DNA of 64,000 nucleotides from assembly GCA_016936455.1 (NCBI GenBank), contig JAFGXV010000049.1, positions 1 through 64,000 of the forward strand. The letters are read 5' to 3'. The notes below the pieces were generated by a model. It did no database searches and was not told the origin of the DNA. It was given only the letters and a program-made list of their open reading frames with translations. The DNA is from Desulfuromonadaceae bacterium. GTDB taxonomy: Bacteria > Desulfobacterota > Desulfuromonadia > Desulfuromonadales > Desulfuromonadaceae. Every line of letters begins with the position of its first letter. Within the stretch, counting starts at the first letter, position 1. Below are positions 8,909-20,770 of this stretch, piece by piece. Made by a program: the position numbers and the translations under genes.

Positions 8909-11599
8909 ATGTCGCACCAGCCCAGTTCATCGACCCCGCCGCGCACCATTTTCCGCAGTGACTATCAGCCGTTCCCGTGGCGAGTGGAAACCGTTTCCCT
9001 CTGTTTTGAACTCGATGCCCAGGCAACGCGGGTGACCGCGGAGCTGGTTGTTGAGCGCCTTCCCGATGCGGCACCGGGTTGCCCGCTGGTGCTGGATGGC
9101 GGCGAGCAGGTTTTGCTGGAACTGGCCTGCGACGGCGCGCCGCTGGCCGATGAGGTCTGGCGGCGCGATGAGCACGGGCTGACGCTGAAAGGCCTGCCCG
9201 AACGTTGTACCCTGAAACTGGTGTCGCAGATCAATCCCGAAGCCAATGCGTCTTTGGAGGGGCTCTACCTGTCGTCGGGCAATTTCTGCACCCAGTGCGA
9301 GGCCGAGGGTTTCCGCCACATCACCTTTTTCCCTGATCGCCCCGACGTCCTCTCTTGCTACACCACAACCCTGATCGCCGATGCGCAGCGCTTCCCCGTG
9401 CTGCTGTCCAATGGCAATCTGGTGGAGCAGGGTGCCCTGGCGGATGGGCGTCATTTTGCCCGCTGGCAGGATCCCTTTCCCAAGCCGTCCTACCTGTTCG
9501 CCCTGGTGGCCGGCGATCTGGTCTGTCGCGAAGAACCCTACCGCACGGGCTCGGGACGCGATGTCCTGCTGCAGGTCTACGTGGAACCGCGCAACGCCGA
9601 GAAGTGCGCCCATGCCCTGCGCTCCATGCACAAGGCCCTGCGCTGGGACGAGGAACGCTTCGGCCTGGAGTACGATCTCGACCGCTACATGATCGTTGCG
9701 GTGGATGATTTCAACATGGGGGCCATGGAGAACAAGGGGCTCAATGTCTTCAACTCCAAGTATGTGCTGGCCCTGCCCGAAACGGCCACGGACGACGACT
9801 ACCTGAACATCGAGTCGGTGATCGGCCATGAGTACTTTCACAACTGGACCGGCAACCGTATCACCTGTCGCGACTGGTTCCAGCTCAGCCTCAAGGAAGG
9901 GCTGACGGTGTTCCGCGATCAGGAGTTTTCTGCGGATCTGAACTCCGCCGGTGTGAAGCGCATCGAGGACGTACGGCTGCTGAAGAGTCTTCAGTTTGCC
10001 GAGGATGCCGGGCCGACGGCTCATCCGGTGCGGCCTGAATCCTACGTCGAGATCAACAATTTCTACACCATGACCGTCTATAACAAGGGGGCCGAAGTGG
10101 TGCGGCTGTTCAAGACACTGCTGGGGTGGGACGGTTTCCTGAGTGGCATGGATCGTTACGTCGAGCGTCACGATGGCCAGGCCGTCAGCACCGATGATTT
10201 CGTTGCCGCCATGCTCGATGCCAATCCGCAGGCCGACATCGACCGGGATCAGATGACCCGCTGGTACAGCCAGGCCGGCACGCCGCTGGTGGAGGTGGAC
10301 TGGCATCATGATGCGGCAGCCGCGACCCTGACCCTGTGCTGCCGCCAGTCTTGCCCGCCGACGCCGGATCAGGCAGAGAAACTCCCGCTGCTGATCCCGC
10401 TGCGCGTGGCGTTGCTTGATGTGCAGGGTCGTGCCTGTCCGTTGCGACTGGCGGGGGAGCCCGCGTCGTTAACGGCTACGGAGCGGGTTCTGGCGCTGAC
10501 GCGGGCCGAGCAGACTTTTACCTTCGAACAGATCCCGGCGGGGGTGGTGCCGTCGGTGTTACGCGGTTTTTCGGCGCCGGTGAAACTGCGCCTGCCGCTG
10601 ACCTCAGAGCAAAAGGCTTTTCTGATGGCCTGCGACAGCGATGCCTTCAATCGCTGGCAGGCGGCGCAGGATCTGCTGCTGGAGTGTCTGCTGCGCGCAG
10701 TGCGCGGCGAGGTGCCCCCGGAGCAGGCCGCGGATGCGCTGCTGGTCGAGGCCTTTCGTCGTTCCCTGCTCGACGAGCAGGCCGATCCGTCCCTCATCGC
10801 CCTGGCCCTGACCCTGCCGATGGAGAGTTTTATCGCCGATCAGCTTGATGAGGTGGACCCGGAACGGATTCATCAGGCCCGCGAAGGTCTGCGTCGGCAA
10901 TTCGCCGTGGACACGCGGGAGGCCTTGCGCGCGACCTATCAGCGTTGCCAGGATGCGGGCCCCTACCGCCTTGACGGCGCGGCCATCGGCCGGCGGCGGC
11001 TGAAGAACCTGTGTCTGGGCTATCTGGCCGTGCTTAAAGACGAGGAAGCTGACCCGTGGCTGTGGCAGCAGGCGCGCCAGGCCGACAACATGACCGATCA
11101 GAGCGCGGCCCTGGCTCTGCTGTCGGAGCGGTCCGATCCCGAGGCGCAAAAGGAACTCGACGCTTTTTACCAGCGCTGGCAGGCCGATCCGCTGGTGGTC
11201 GATAAGTGGCTTGGCTGGCAGGCGCGCTCCAAACGCATGGATTGTCTCGACCGGGTTCAACAGCTGATGACCGGTCCGGCGTTTTCGCTGAAGAATCCCA
11301 ACAAGGTGCGCGCCCTCATCGGTGCTTTTTGTCAAGGCAACCCGGCCCGCTTTCACGCCCCGGATGGCCGTGGCTACCGTTTTCTGGAGCAGCAGATTGC
11401 GGCGCTGGATGCCTTCAATCCCCAGATCGCCGCCCGGCTGGTGACGCCGCTGCTGCGCTGGCCGCGCTACGAGCCCCGACGGCGCGAGCAGATGCGCGCC
11501 GTGCTGGAGCGTTTGAGCCGTCGCGACAAGATTTCACCCGATCTGTACGAGATGGTGAACAAAAGCCTGCAGCAGGTTGTGGCGGACGAGCAGCCGTGA
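8909..11599 (+). CDS. pepN: Aminopeptidase N (M1 family)
   Basis: GAMENKGLNVFNSKYVLA and HEYFHNWTGNRITCRDWFQLSLKEGLTVFRDQEF zinc-site motifs. Confidence 0.95.
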   Translation: MSHQPSSSTPPRTIFRSDYQPFPWRVETVSLCFELDAQATRVTAELVVERLPDAAPGCPLVLDGGEQVLLELACDGAPLADEVWRRDEHGLTLKGLPERCTLKLVSQINPEANASLEGLYLSSGNFCTQCEAEGFRHITFFPDRPDVLSCYTTTLIADAQRFPVLLSNGNLVEQGALADGRHFARWQDPFPKPSYLFALVAGDLVCREEPYRTGSGRDVLLQVYVEPRNAEKCAHALRSMHKALRWDEERFGLEYDLDRYMIVAVDDFNMGAMENKGLNVFNSKYVLALPETATDDDYLNIESVIGHEYFHNWTGNRITCRDWFQLSLKEGLTVFRDQEFSADLNSAGVKRIEDVRLLKSLQFAEDAGPTAHPVRPESYVEINNFYTMTVYNKGAEVVRLFKTLLGWDGFLSGMDRYVERHDGQAVSTDDFVAAMLDANPQADIDRDQMTRWYSQAGTPLVEVDWHHDAAAATLTLCCRQSCPPTPDQAEKLPLLIPLRVALLDVQGRACPLRLAGEPASLTATERVLALTRAEQTFTFEQIPAGVVPSVLRGFSAPVKLRLPLTSEQKAFLMACDSDAFNRWQAAQDLLLECLLRAVRGEVPPEQAADALLVEAFRRSLLDEQADPSLIALALTLPMESFIADQLDEVDPERIHQAREGLRRQFAVDTREALRATYQRCQDAGPYRLDGAAIGRRRLKNLCLGYLAVLKDEEADPWLWQQARQADNMTDQSAALALLSERSDPEAQKELDAFYQRWQADPLVVDKWLGWQARSKRMDCLDRVQQLMTGPAFSLKNPNKVRALIGAFCQGNPARFHAPDGRGYRFLEQQIAALDAFNPQIAARLVTPLLRWPRYEPRRREQMRAVLERLSRRDKISPDLYEMVNKSLQQVVADEQP

Positions 11600-14500
11600 G
11601 TTCGTCGCGCAACGCCGGTGGTCGCGGCTTCCGTTTCGCCATTGACCGCGGTGGCACCTTCACCGATGTTTATGCCGAGTTGCCCGACGGTCGCACCCGG
11701 GTGCTCAAGCTGCTGTCCGAGGATCCCGGCAACTACGCCGATGCCCCGCGCGAAGGGATCCGCCGGATTCTGGCCGAGGAAGGCTATGCCGAAGAAGAGT
11801 TGAGCGGCGCAGCCATCGCGTCGATCCGCATGGGCACTACGGTGGCGACCAACGCGCTGCTGGAGCGGCGCGGGACCCCGACGTTGCTGGTGATCACGGC
11901 CGGTCTCGGCGATGTGCTGCACATCGGCGACCAGACGCGGCCGGAGCTGTTTGCATTGCAGGTAAAAAAGCCCGTGCCCCTGGCCGAACAGGTGCTGGAG
12001 GTCGCGGAGCGTGTCCGTCCGGCCCAGGCCGGTGAAGCGGGTGATCTGTCGGGTCGTGACGGCCGCTGCTATGTGCGGCTGCAGCCGCCGCAGGAGCAGC
12101 CCGTGCGCGAAGGCTTGCGCGCGGCCCGCGCCCAAGGCTGTGAAAGCGTGGCCGTGGTGTTCGCCCACGCCCATGCCTGTCCCGAGCATGAACTTTGGCT
12201 GGAGCGGCTGGCGCGTGAAGTCGGATTTGAACAGATTTCCCTGTCCCACCGGGTGATGCCCCTGGTCAAGCTGGTGCCGCGCGGTGAGACCTGCGTGGTG
12301 GATGCCTACCTGACGCCCGCGGTGCAGCGCTATGTGCGCAGCTTCCGCCAGGGATTCAGCGATGGCCTTCAGCACACGGACCTGCTGTTCATGGCGTCGG
12401 ACGGCGGTTTGATGGCGGCGGAGGATTTTCATGGCAGCCGTGCATTGCTTTCGGGTCCGGCCGGTGGCGTGGTTGGCTATGCCCGCACCTGCGAAGCGGG
12501 CTTCCCGGGACAGCCGGTCATTGGTTTCGACATGGGCGGCACCTCCACCGATGTGTCGCGTTATGCCGGTCAGTTCGCGTTTGCCGATGAAGCCCGGGTG
12601 GCCGGCGTGCGCCTGCAGGCGCCGCAGCTCGATATCCGCACCGTGGCCGCCGGCGGCGGGTCGCGGCTGTTTTTCCGTCATGGCCTGTTCGAGGTCGGTC
12701 CCGAATCCGCCGGTTCCCATCCCGGCCCGGTCTGCTATCGCAAGAACGGCCATCTGGCCATTACTGACGCCAACCTGCTGCTGGGGCGGCTGCAGCCCGA
12801 CTTCTTCCCCCACATCTTCGGTGCCGATGAAAAACAGCCTCTGGACCGGGATGCCACGGTTGCGGCGTTTGAGGGCCTGACGCGGGAGGTGAATGGCTGG
12901 ATGGAGCAACAGAGCCGCCCGGCCCTGACGGCGGCGCAGGTGGCCGCGGGTTTCATTGATGTGGCGAACGAGGTGATGGCGCGGCCGATTCGCGAGGTGT
13001 CGGTGCAGCGCGGCTATGACCTGGCCGAGCATGTGTTGGCCTGCTTCGGCGGGGCCGGCGGTCAGCACGCTTGTGCCATGGCGCGCAAGCTGGGGATCCG
13101 TCGCATTCACATCCATCGCCATGCCGGTATCTTGTCCGCCTACGGCATGCGCCTGGCCCAGCGTCTGGCCAGTCGGCAGGAAGCGGCGTCCGGCGAACTG
13201 ACATCCGGGCGGTTGTCCGAACTGCTGGCGCGCCTGGCGGCTCTGGAGGATGAGGCGCGAAGAGAACTGGTCGAGCAGGGCAGCGGCGGGGTTGAACTGC
13301 AGGTTGAGCGTTATCTTCAGCTGCGCTATGAGGGAACCGATCAGGGATTGTTGATCGCTGAACCGGAGGATGGGGATTACGCGGCCGCCTTCCAAACGGC
13401 TTACCGCCGCGAGTTCGGTTTCGACCTGCAGCGCCCGGTGATGGTCGATCATCTGCGGGTGCGGGTTAGCAGCCCGCCGCCCGTGCTGACGCTGCCGGCG
13501 GATGACGCAGACCACAATAGCGGCGCTCCCGAGCCACTGGCCCTGTGCGACTGCTTCTTCGACGGGGCGTGGCAGCAGACGCCGGTCTTTGCCTTTGATG
13601 CGCTGCCTCCGGGCCAGCCCCTGACCGGTCCGGCGCTGCTGATCCAGGAGACCGCCACCCTGGTCATCGAACCGGGCTGCGTTGCCTGTCTGCGCGGTGA
13701 TGATCTGGTGATTGAGGTCGAAACGGCAGCCGCTGCAACTGGCACCGCGGGCAGGGAAAACACGCAGCTTGATCCGGTGCAGCTGGCGCTGTTCAGTCAC
13801 CGTTTCATGTCCGTGGCCGAACAGATGGGCCAGACCCTGCGACGAACGGCGGTATCGACCAACATCAAGGAACGCTGTGACTTTTCCTGTGCTCTGTTTG
13901 ATGCTTCCGGTAACTTGGTTGCCAATGCGCCCCACACGCCGGTTCATCTCGGTGCCATGAGCGAGGCGGTCAAGCAGCAGATGGTCCGCTTTGCCGGACA
14001 GCTGGAGCCGGGGGATGTGCTGCTCAGCAACCATCCGCGCCAGGGCGGCAGTCACCTGCCCGACATGACGGTGATCACGCCGCTGTGGCGCGATGACGAG
14101 GTGGTGCTCTATCTGGCCAACCGCGGTCACCATGCCGATATCGGCGGCCTCACTCCGGGCTCGATGCCGCCTTTTTCCTGCACTTTGTCCGAAGAGGGCT
14201 GCGCCATCGCCGGCATGAAGCTGGTGGAGCGCGGTGTTTTCCAGGAAGCGGCGATCCGTGCGCGTTTGGCCACGGGTGGTGTGGATCGCGCGGGCCAGCG
14301 GGTGCCGGGCACGCGGCGACTGGCGGACAATCTGTCCGATCTGCGCGCCCAGGTGGCGGCCAACCAGTGCGGTGCGCGGCTGATGGAGGAGTTGTTTGCG
14401 GGTTTCGGCACGCAGCGGGTCCAGGCTTATCTGGGCTATATCCAGGATCATGCCGAGGCTGCGGTGTGCGCAGCGTTGCGTGATTTGGCTGCGCGACACG

Positions 14501-15390
14501 GCGCGCACGGAACCACGGTACTGCGAGCCCGCGAGCAATTGGATGACGGCACGCCCCTGTGTCTGGCGCTGAGCATTGAACCGAATGGTCGTGCTTGCTT
14601 TGATTTTTCCGGTAGCGGCGCCCAGCAGTGGGGCAACCTCAATGCGCCGCGCGCCGTGACCCTGTCGGCGGTGCTTTACTGCCTGCGCTGTCTGGTGGAA
14701 GAGGCGCTGCCGCTGAACCAGGGCTGTCTAAGGCCGGTGCAGCTGGAGATCCCGGTCGGCTCGGTGCTCGATCCGTGCGCGAAAGCGGCGGTGGTGGGAG
14801 GCAACGTTCTGACCTCGCAGCGGCTGGTGGATCTGATCTTCCGTGCTTTCGGCTGCGTGGCGGCCTCTCAGGGCTGTATGAACAACCTGACTTTCGGCGA
14901 CGAGGATTTCGGCTATTACGAGACCCTCGGCGGCGGTACGGGGGCGGGGCCGGGCTGGGCTGGGGCCGACGGCGTGCACAGTCATATGACCAATACCCGC
15001 ATTACCGATGTCGAGATTCTGGAAAACCGTTATCCGGTACTGGTGCGGACTTTTTCGCTACGTCGGGGCTCGGGAGGGGAAGGTCGCTGGCGCGGTGGGG
15101 ACGGTTTGGTGCGGGAACTGGAGTTTTTGCGTCCGCTGCAGGTGGCGATCCTGTCCGAGCGGCGGGTGTTCGCGCCTTATGGGCTGGAGGGTGGCGCAAA
15201 CGGCCGTGTCGGGTATAATAGCCTGTTACGTGTCGACGGCAGCTGTTTCGCCCTGGGGGGCAAGAACGCCCTGCCGGTGGTGGCCGGTGACCGTATCCGT
15301 ATCGAAACCCCGGGCGGCGGGGGTTACGGCGCGGTGGAACAGCGGCAGAAGAGTGGAGTCAGCCATGCGTCACAGCCAGAGTCTGTTTGA
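11596..15390 (+). CDS. 5-oxoprolinase / hydantoinase A-B fusion
   Basis: [34 protein letters not shown]; HvuB half [34 protein letters not shown] start overlaps pepN stop. Confidence 0.9.
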   Translation: MSSSRNAGGRGFRFAIDRGGTFTDVYAELPDGRTRVLKLLSEDPGNYADAPREGIRRILAEEGYAEEELSGAAIASIRMGTTVATNALLERRGTPTLLVITAGLGDVLHIGDQTRPELFALQVKKPVPLAEQVLEVAERVRPAQAGEAGDLSGRDGRCYVRLQPPQEQPVREGLRAARAQGCESVAVVFAHAHACPEHELWLERLAREVGFEQISLSHRVMPLVKLVPRGETCVVDAYLTPAVQRYVRSFRQGFSDGLQHTDLLFMASDGGLMAAEDFHGSRALLSGPAGGVVGYARTCEAGFPGQPVIGFDMGGTSTDVSRYAGQFAFADEARVAGVRLQAPQLDIRTVAAGGGSRLFFRHGLFEVGPESAGSHPGPVCYRKNGHLAITDANLLLGRLQPDFFPHIFGADEKQPLDRDATVAAFEGLTREVNGWMEQQSRPALTAAQVAAGFIDVANEVMARPIREVSVQRGYDLAEHVLACFGGAGGQHACAMARKLGIRRIHIHRHAGILSAYGMRLAQRLASRQEAASGELTSGRLSELLARLAALEDEARRELVEQGSGGVELQVERYLQLRYEGTDQGLLIAEPEDGDYAAAFQTAYRREFGFDLQRPVMVDHLRVRVSSPPPVLTLPADDADHNSGAPEPLALCDCFFDGAWQQTPVFAFDALPPGQPLTGPALLIQETATLVIEPGCVACLRGDDLVIEVETAAAATGTAGRENTQLDPVQLALFSHRFMSVAEQMGQTLRRTAVSTNIKERCDFSCALFDASGNLVANAPHTPVHLGAMSEAVKQQMVRFAGQLEPGDVLLSNHPRQGGSHLPDMTVITPLWRDDEVVLYLANRGHHADIGGLTPGSMPPFSCTLSEEGCAIAGMKLVERGVFQEAAIRARLATGGVDRAGQRVPGTRRLADNLSDLRAQVAANQCGARLMEELFAGFGTQRVQAYLGYIQDHAEAAVCAALRDLAARHGAHGTTVLRAREQLDDGTPLCLALSIEPNGRACFDFSGSGAQQWGNLNAPRAVTLSAVLYCLRCLVEEALPLNQGCLRPVQLEIPVGSVLDPCAKAAVVGGNVLTSQRLVDLIFRAFGCVAASQGCMNNLTFGDEDFGYYETLGGGTGAGPGWAGADGVHSHMTNTRITDVEILENRYPVLVRTFSLRRGSGGEGRWRGGDGLVRELEFLRPLQVAILSERRVFAPYGLEGGANGRVGYNSLLRVDGSCFALGGKNALPVVAGDRIRIETPGGGGYGAVEQRQKSGVSHASQPESV

Positions 15391-16404
15391 GCGCGTCCGT
15401 GAACAGGAGCAACAGGCGGAGAAGTTTCACCAGGTCGAAAGTCGCATTCTGTCGATCTTGGATTTTGAGGCTTTTTTCGAGACCCTGCTGGCGGAGATCG
15501 CCGCGGTGTTCGATGTGCCTCTGGTCTGGCTCAGTCTGATTGAGGAGAGCGAACTGCTGCGGTTGCGGCGCGAACTGGGCCCGGTGCCTGAAACACCGCA
15601 ACTGGTGGTGCTGAAGCGGGAGCGGCTGCTTGAGCTGATCGGCGACGAGGGTAAACCCCTGCTGGCCAATGACAACATGGCGCGTTACCTGTCATTGCTG
15701 CCCCGCGGCAGCAGCCGGGCCATCCGTTCCATTGCGATGACGCCGATTTATCTCGATGGGTCCTGGTCGGCACCCTGAATCAGGCCGATGTAGAAGCGAA
15801 GCGTTTTGCGCCGGGACTGAATCCGGTGTTGCTTGAACGATTAGCACTGAAGGTCTCTTTGTGTCTGTCCAATGTGACGGCCCATGAGCGGCTGAAGCAG
15901 CTGGCCAATCTGGATCCCCTGACCCGCCTGCTCAACCGGCGCGTGCTGGATGCGGCGTTGCAGCGTGAATTCCAGCGCGCCCGCCGTTACGACACGGCGC
16001 TGTCGGTGGTGTTTATCGACATGAATGATTTCAAGCGGGTGAATGATCGCTATGGCCATGAAACCGGCGACCGCCTGCTGTGCCATGTGGCCATGGCGCT
16101 ACGTGAGGAAAGCCGTGCCACGGACCTGGCGGCACGTTATGCCGGTGACGAGTTCGTGCTGATTTTGCCCGAGACCAGGGAAGGGGAAGCCTGCCAACTG
16201 GTCGAACGCATTCTGTCCCGGTTGGTCGCGCAGCCACTGGTTTTTGAGGATGAAGCGATTGTTGCGTCCCTGTGTTATGGTGTGGCGGCCCTGCCGGCGA
16301 GTGATGCGTCTTCGGCACAGGCCCTGCTTAAACAGGCTGACAGCGCACTCTACCTGCGCAAACGACAATTTCATGACAAGAAAGGCTTTCGCCATGCAGA
16401 TTAG
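15365..16404 (+). pseudogene. DUF484/GAF-GGDEF diguanylate cyclase-like gene interrupted by an apparent 1-nt deletion near 15758-15760
   Basis: Upstream ORF ends ...MTPIYLDGSWSAP*; next frame encodes VLVGTLNQADVEAKRFAPGLNPVLLERLALKVSLCLSN...LTRLLNRR...AGDEF; restoring GGGG rejoins them. Confidence 0.75.
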
Positions 16405-16996
16405 ATCCGCCGAGTTCGTCAAGAGCGGCACCCGTCCTGCCCACTATCCCCCCGCCGATCGACCGGAGATTGCCTTTGCCGGACGCAGCAACGTGGGCAA
16501 GAGTTCGCTGGTCAACGTCCTGCTCCAGCGCAAGAACCTGGTGCGGACCTCCTCGACGCCCGGCCGGACCCAGCTGATCAACTTCTTTGATCTGAATGGC
16601 GAGCTGTCACTGGTGGATCTGCCCGGCTACGGTTTTGCCAAAGTGCCGCTGGCGGTCAAGCAGCAGTGGGGGCCCATGGTCCAGACCTACCTCAAATCGC
16701 GCGAGAATCTGTGTGCCGTGGTGTTGCTGTTCGATGTGCGGCGGGTGCCGGCCGATGAAGACCTGAAACTGCTGGACTGGCTGGAAGAGTACAATGTGCC
16801 GACCATCCCGGTGGTGACCAAGGTCGACAAGGTCAGTCGCAACAAACTTGCGCAGCAGCTGAAACCGATTGCCGAGGCCACCGGGCTGCCGGTGGAGGCT
16901 TTTACGCCCTTCTCTGCCTTGTCCCGTCAGGGACGTGACGAAGTGTGGGAGCGGATCGAGGTGGCCATCGAGGCCGCGGCGGAAGAACTCGAGTAA
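16394..16996 (+). CDS. engB: Ribosome biogenesis GTP-binding protein YihA/YsxC
   Basis: [39 protein letters not shown]. Confidence 0.95.
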   Translation: MQIRSAEFVKSGTRPAHYPPADRPEIAFAGRSNVGKSSLVNVLLQRKNLVRTSSTPGRTQLINFFDLNGELSLVDLPGYGFAKVPLAVKQQWGPMVQTYLKSRENLCAVVLLFDVRRVPADEDLKLLDWLEEYNVPTIPVVTKVDKVSRNKLAQQLKPIAEATGLPVEAFTPFSALSRQGRDEVWERIEVAIEAAAEELE

Positions 16997-16999
16997 GAA

Positions 17000-17692
17000 G
17001 TGATCATGCGCGCCCACTACCTGCAGCATGTTGCGTTTGAAGGGTTGGGACAGATTGAGCCCTGGCTGAAAAACCATGGCTACCATATCAGCCGGACCGC
17101 TTTTTTTCAGCAGCAGGGGCTGCCGGATCTGGCCGGGATCGACCTGCTGATTGTGATGGGGGGTCCCATGAGTGTGAACGATGAAACGATCTTCCCTTGG
17201 TTGGCCAGGGAAAAGGCTTTCGTCCGTCAGGCGTTGCAACAGGGGGTGCCCATGCTCGGAATCTGCCTGGGTGCGCAGCTGATGGCTTCCGCCCTTGGTG
17301 CCCGGGTGTTTCCGAATGGGCAGCGCGAGATCGGCTGGTTCCCGGTACAGGGACTGCCGGTTGGTCAGGGCGCTTTTGCTTTTCCTCCGTCCCAGGAGGT
17401 GTTTCACTGGCATGGCGAAACCTTCGAGCTGCCGACCGGAGCGCAACACCTGGCGCGCAGCGCCGCTTGCGAACATCAGGCTTTTCAGGTCGGAGCCCAT
17501 GCCATTGGTCTGCAGTTTCATCTGGAGACCAGCCCGGAAGCAGCGCAATCCCTTGTTCAGCACTGTCGGGAAGAGCTGACGCCGGCGCCCTATGTGCAGT
17601 CGGAAGAACAACTGCTTGATCTGACATCTTGCTATTGGGGGGCAGCGAACGGGCTGCTGGATCAGCTGCTGTGTTTTTTGACCGGCTGCTGA
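17000..17692 (+). CDS. Class I glutamine amidotransferase-like protein
   Basis: VMGGPMSVNDE, GICLGAQLMA, QFHLE motifs. Confidence 0.9.
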   Translation: MIMRAHYLQHVAFEGLGQIEPWLKNHGYHISRTAFFQQQGLPDLAGIDLLIVMGGPMSVNDETIFPWLAREKAFVRQALQQGVPMLGICLGAQLMASALGARVFPNGQREIGWFPVQGLPVGQGAFAFPPSQEVFHWHGETFELPTGAQHLARSAACEHQAFQVGAHAIGLQFHLETSPEAAQSLVQHCREELTPAPYVQSEEQLLDLTSCYWGAANGLLDQLLCFLTGC

Positions 17693-17870
17693 ACGGGTAG
17701 GGCAGGGACGGCCAATGGCGACCGGTACAGGCTGACGGACGATGAAATTTCCCGGCTTTGGCGGACTGCGGCCGATGGGGCTTGACGCTCAATCACGAAA
17801 TCGTTAGTCTGTCTGGTTAGTTGGGTTTGTTTGATACACTACTGAAAAAGAGCGAAAAGGACACGGCGTT

Positions 17871-19094
17871 ATGGATGTGATCTACGTGGTCGGTGCCGGA
17901 ATTGAAGGCCAGGAAGGCTTCAGTCAGCGGGCGTTGAGTCTGGTTCGCAATGCGGATGTCCTCTGTGGCAGTGAAAAATTACTGGCGCTTTTTTCCGATC
18001 TGACGGCGGAGAAGATTGTCCTCACCGCTGAATCGGAATTGCCAGCTCTGTTGCAGCAGCGCAAGGGGAAGGCGGTGGTGCTGACGGCAGGTGACCCGCT
18101 GTTCTTTGGCGTTGGTCGTGAGCTGCTGCGCAATCTGCCGCTGGAAAAGCTGGAATTTGTCCCGAACGTCAGTTCCGTTCAATTTGCTTTTGCCCGCATC
18201 AAGCAGCCGTGGGATGACGCTGTCTTTATCTCGGCGGAAAACCGTTCACTGAAAAATCTCGTTGATCGCATTGTTGCCAACGATAAGGCTGCTGTCCTGA
18301 CGGATGTTCGCCACACCCCGGCACGGATAGCGGATGAGCTTATCCAGCGTGGTCGTGATGGCTATACGGCCTGGCTGTGTGAGAATCTTGGCGGAGCGGA
18401 TGAACGCATCGTTCGCACCAGCGTGCAGGCGTTGCGCAAGCTCGATAGTGCGGCATTAAATGTGCTGATCCTGGTCAAATGCTACGAGGGGACGGCCCAG
18501 CCCCTGCAGCCGACGCTGGGCATTGCCGATCGCGAATTCCACACCATGAAAAAACAGATTACGCCCGAGGAAGTCCGGGTGGTCGCGCTGGCAAAATTAC
18601 AGCTGCGCCAGGGCATGGTGCTGTGGGATGTCGGTGCCGGGAGTGGTTCCGTCAGCATCGAGGCGGATTTTCTGCTGTCCGAAGGGCGTATTTTTGCTAT
18701 CGAACGCAACAGTGAATACGCTGGCTATCTGCGTCAGAATCTGAATAAATTCCATACGCGCAATGTGCGTGTGGTGGGTGGCGAGGCGCCGGGCTGTCTG
18801 GAAGATCTGCCCGATCCGGACCGGGTTTTTATCGGGGGTTCCGGTGGCAATCTGTGGGAACTGCTGGTGGCGGTCGATGATCGCCTGGTCGCTGGAGGGC
18901 GGGTGGTGCTGACGGCGACCACACTGGACACCCTTGTGGCCACGACGGATTTCTTTGAGAATAATGGCTACCAGCTCCAGGTGACCACCCTGAATGTGGC
19001 ACGGACCAGTAACGAGACGGATTACAAGGTGTTTGAAGCGCAGAATCCTGTCTACATCATTGTCGCTGCCAAGGCGGAGAGCGAGCAATATTAA
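17871..19094 (+). CDS. cbiET: Precorrin-6Y C5,15-methyltransferase (CbiE-CbiT fusion, CobL-like)
   Basis: VGAGIEGQEG; VLTAGDPLFFGVG; CbiT half ITPEEVRVVALAKLQL...VGAGSGSVSIEA. Confidence 0.9.
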   Translation: MDVIYVVGAGIEGQEGFSQRALSLVRNADVLCGSEKLLALFSDLTAEKIVLTAESELPALLQQRKGKAVVLTAGDPLFFGVGRELLRNLPLEKLEFVPNVSSVQFAFARIKQPWDDAVFISAENRSLKNLVDRIVANDKAAVLTDVRHTPARIADELIQRGRDGYTAWLCENLGGADERIVRTSVQALRKLDSAALNVLILVKCYEGTAQPLQPTLGIADREFHTMKKQITPEEVRVVALAKLQLRQGMVLWDVGAGSGSVSIEADFLLSEGRIFAIERNSEYAGYLRQNLNKFHTRNVRVVGGEAPGCLEDLPDPDRVFIGGSGGNLWELLVAVDDRLVAGGRVVLTATTLDTLVATTDFFENNGYQLQVTTLNVARTSNETDYKVFEAQNPVYIIVAAKAESEQY

Positions 19095-19208
19095 TCATTG
19101 ACGCGTGGCCCACCTGTGCCAGACTTTAGCAGTGGCTGTTTTGCAGGAGATAGCAGGTGAAATGAACTGCCAGCGGGTTTTCGATTGTCAGGATCGAGGG
19201 AGAAGCCG

Positions 19209-19550
19209 ATGAAGGAACGACGCCAATATCCGCGTTTTGATACGCTGAATTTTGTATTTTTTATTCTCAGCGACAAAGGCGAAGTGCAGTTGCAGGACAT
19301 GGGACGGACGCTCGATGCCAGCGAGCGGGGATTGCTGATTCAGACGGCGGTGCCGCTAGCGGCAGGGATGCACCTCAAACTCAGTATTGCTTTTGCCGAC
19401 CAGTTGTTTGAGGCAACTGGCGATGTGGTACACAGTGTCGAGGATGGGGAAGGGCTGTTTAACTCCGGGGTGTCGTTTGATCCGCTCACGGCAGAGCAGC
19501 AGGTCGTGCTGAACTGTTTTCTTGAGTCATTTCCTGCCGTCTCAGAGTAG
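19209..19550 (+). CDS. PilZ-domain protein
   Basis: ERRQYPRFD...DASERGLLIQT. Confidence 0.8.
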   Translation: MKERRQYPRFDTLNFVFFILSDKGEVQLQDMGRTLDASERGLLIQTAVPLAAGMHLKLSIAFADQLFEATGDVVHSVEDGEGLFNSGVSFDPLTAEQQVVLNCFLESFPAVSE

Positions 19551-20534
19551 TTGGCAGAAATGGGGCGTGTTCTGCCTTGGTCGGAAGACAGCACACCGCT
19601 GATGCTGGCTCCGATGCAGGGCTTGACCAACCGGGCCATGCGGGCTGTCCAGTCGGAGATTGGGCGGCCCGATGTTTTGTTTACCGAGTACGTTCGGGTC
19701 AGTGCTGTTTCCCGCAAGCGCGTCTGTGCCAGCGATCAGCGTGAGTCGCGGCCTGTTGCTGGCCAGCCTCCGCTGGTGGTTCAGTTGATTGGCCACACCC
19801 CTTCAGCGCTGGCCGCGGCCGCGCAGCTGGTTCAGGAGCAGGGCGTCCGGCATGTCAACCTGAATATGGGCTGCCCCTTTGGCCGCTCGGCGTCAGGGGC
19901 GACAGGGGGTGCCATGCTGGCTGCTGCCGAGACGATTCCGCAGTGTTTGCGGGCCATCCGGCAGGTTGTCTCCGGTTCTTTTTCCGTCAAGGTGCGCTCT
20001 GGCTATGAGGATCCGGAGCAGATTTTCAGTTTGCTGCCCGTATTCGAGGAGACGGGGATCGACTTTCTGGTCCTCCATCCGCGGACGGTGGTCCAGAAAT
20101 ATGACGGTGCGGCGGATCATGCCATTACCCGGCGCGTTGTTCAGCAGACAGTGCTTCCTGTTATTGCGAACGGTGATGTGTGGAATGCCGATCAGGGGCG
20201 AACCCTGTTGGCCCGGAGCGGAGCGGCGGGGCTGATGACGGGGCGCGGGGCGATTGCTGACCCCTGGCTGTTTCTGCGGCTGCGCGGGGAATGTCCTGAT
20301 ATGCCATCACCGGGCGAGCGTTGTCGCGAGATCCGCCACTATCTCGGGCAATTAACTCTTGCCTACGATGAACTGTTCTGTGGTGAGCAGCAGGTGCTGG
20401 CCAAGCTGAAAAATGTGGTGGAGTTTTTTCCGGATTCATGCGCGAAAAACTGGTTCAAGGCTCTGCGCAAGTCACGCAGTTTGGCGCAATTTCGGGAGGT
20501 GCTGGCAGATTTCCCCGTGAGAGAAATCGAATGA
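19551..20534 (+). CDS. dus: tRNA-dihydrouridine synthase
   Basis: LAPMQGLTNRAMR, LNMGCPFGR, VKVRSGYED, VIANGDVWN. Confidence 0.9.
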   Translation: MAEMGRVLPWSEDSTPLMLAPMQGLTNRAMRAVQSEIGRPDVLFTEYVRVSAVSRKRVCASDQRESRPVAGQPPLVVQLIGHTPSALAAAAQLVQEQGVRHVNLNMGCPFGRSASGATGGAMLAAAETIPQCLRAIRQVVSGSFSVKVRSGYEDPEQIFSLLPVFEETGIDFLVLHPRTVVQKYDGAADHAITRRVVQQTVLPVIANGDVWNADQGRTLLARSGAAGLMTGRGAIADPWLFLRLRGECPDMPSPGERCREIRHYLGQLTLAYDELFCGEQQVLAKLKNVVEFFPDSCAKNWFKALRKSRSLAQFREVLADFPVREIE

Positions 20535-20705
20535 GGGCGATAAGGCTGTTTGCTTTGCCGCTCATCTGTATTATTGTTCAGGATTCGTAGCTGTTGGTAA
20601 AATGGCGGAGAGATAGCTTGGTCGCGATTGATTGTTCGATCTTCGCGAGTGATCTGAGCACGCTGGCGTGCGCGAAAAGTGAACCGAAATCTCAATCTCT
20701 TTCCG

Positions 20706-20734
20706 TTGACTTTGTTTCTCGACCTGTGTTATGA
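20706..20734 (+). promoter_or_regulatory. Possible sigma70 promoter TTGACT-N17-TTATGA
   Basis: Spacing and hexamer similarity; -10 is weak. Confidence 0.35.
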
Positions 20735-20745
20735 AGCGACGTGTC

Positions 20746-20770
20746 GACTGTATACAATTTATATACAGTC
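20746..20770. promoter_or_regulatory. Perfect 9-bp palindrome GACTGTATA-CAATTTA-TATACAGTC, candidate regulator site of the cbcL-like gene
   Basis: Direct inverted repeat; motif recurs at 26158-26178 and 26247-26267. Confidence 0.8.

Noticed and set aside
11467-14538. 1023-aa minus-strand ORF
   Set aside because: Fully antisense to the clearly identifiable 5-oxoprolinase; compositional shadow ORF of a GC-rich coding frame.
20748-20768. Palindrome CTGTATA...TATACAG looks like an SOS LexA box (CTG-N10-CAG)
   Set aside because: Spacing here is CTG-N15-CAG in all copies and the flanked genes are respiratory, not SOS genes, so a canonical LexA site does not fit.
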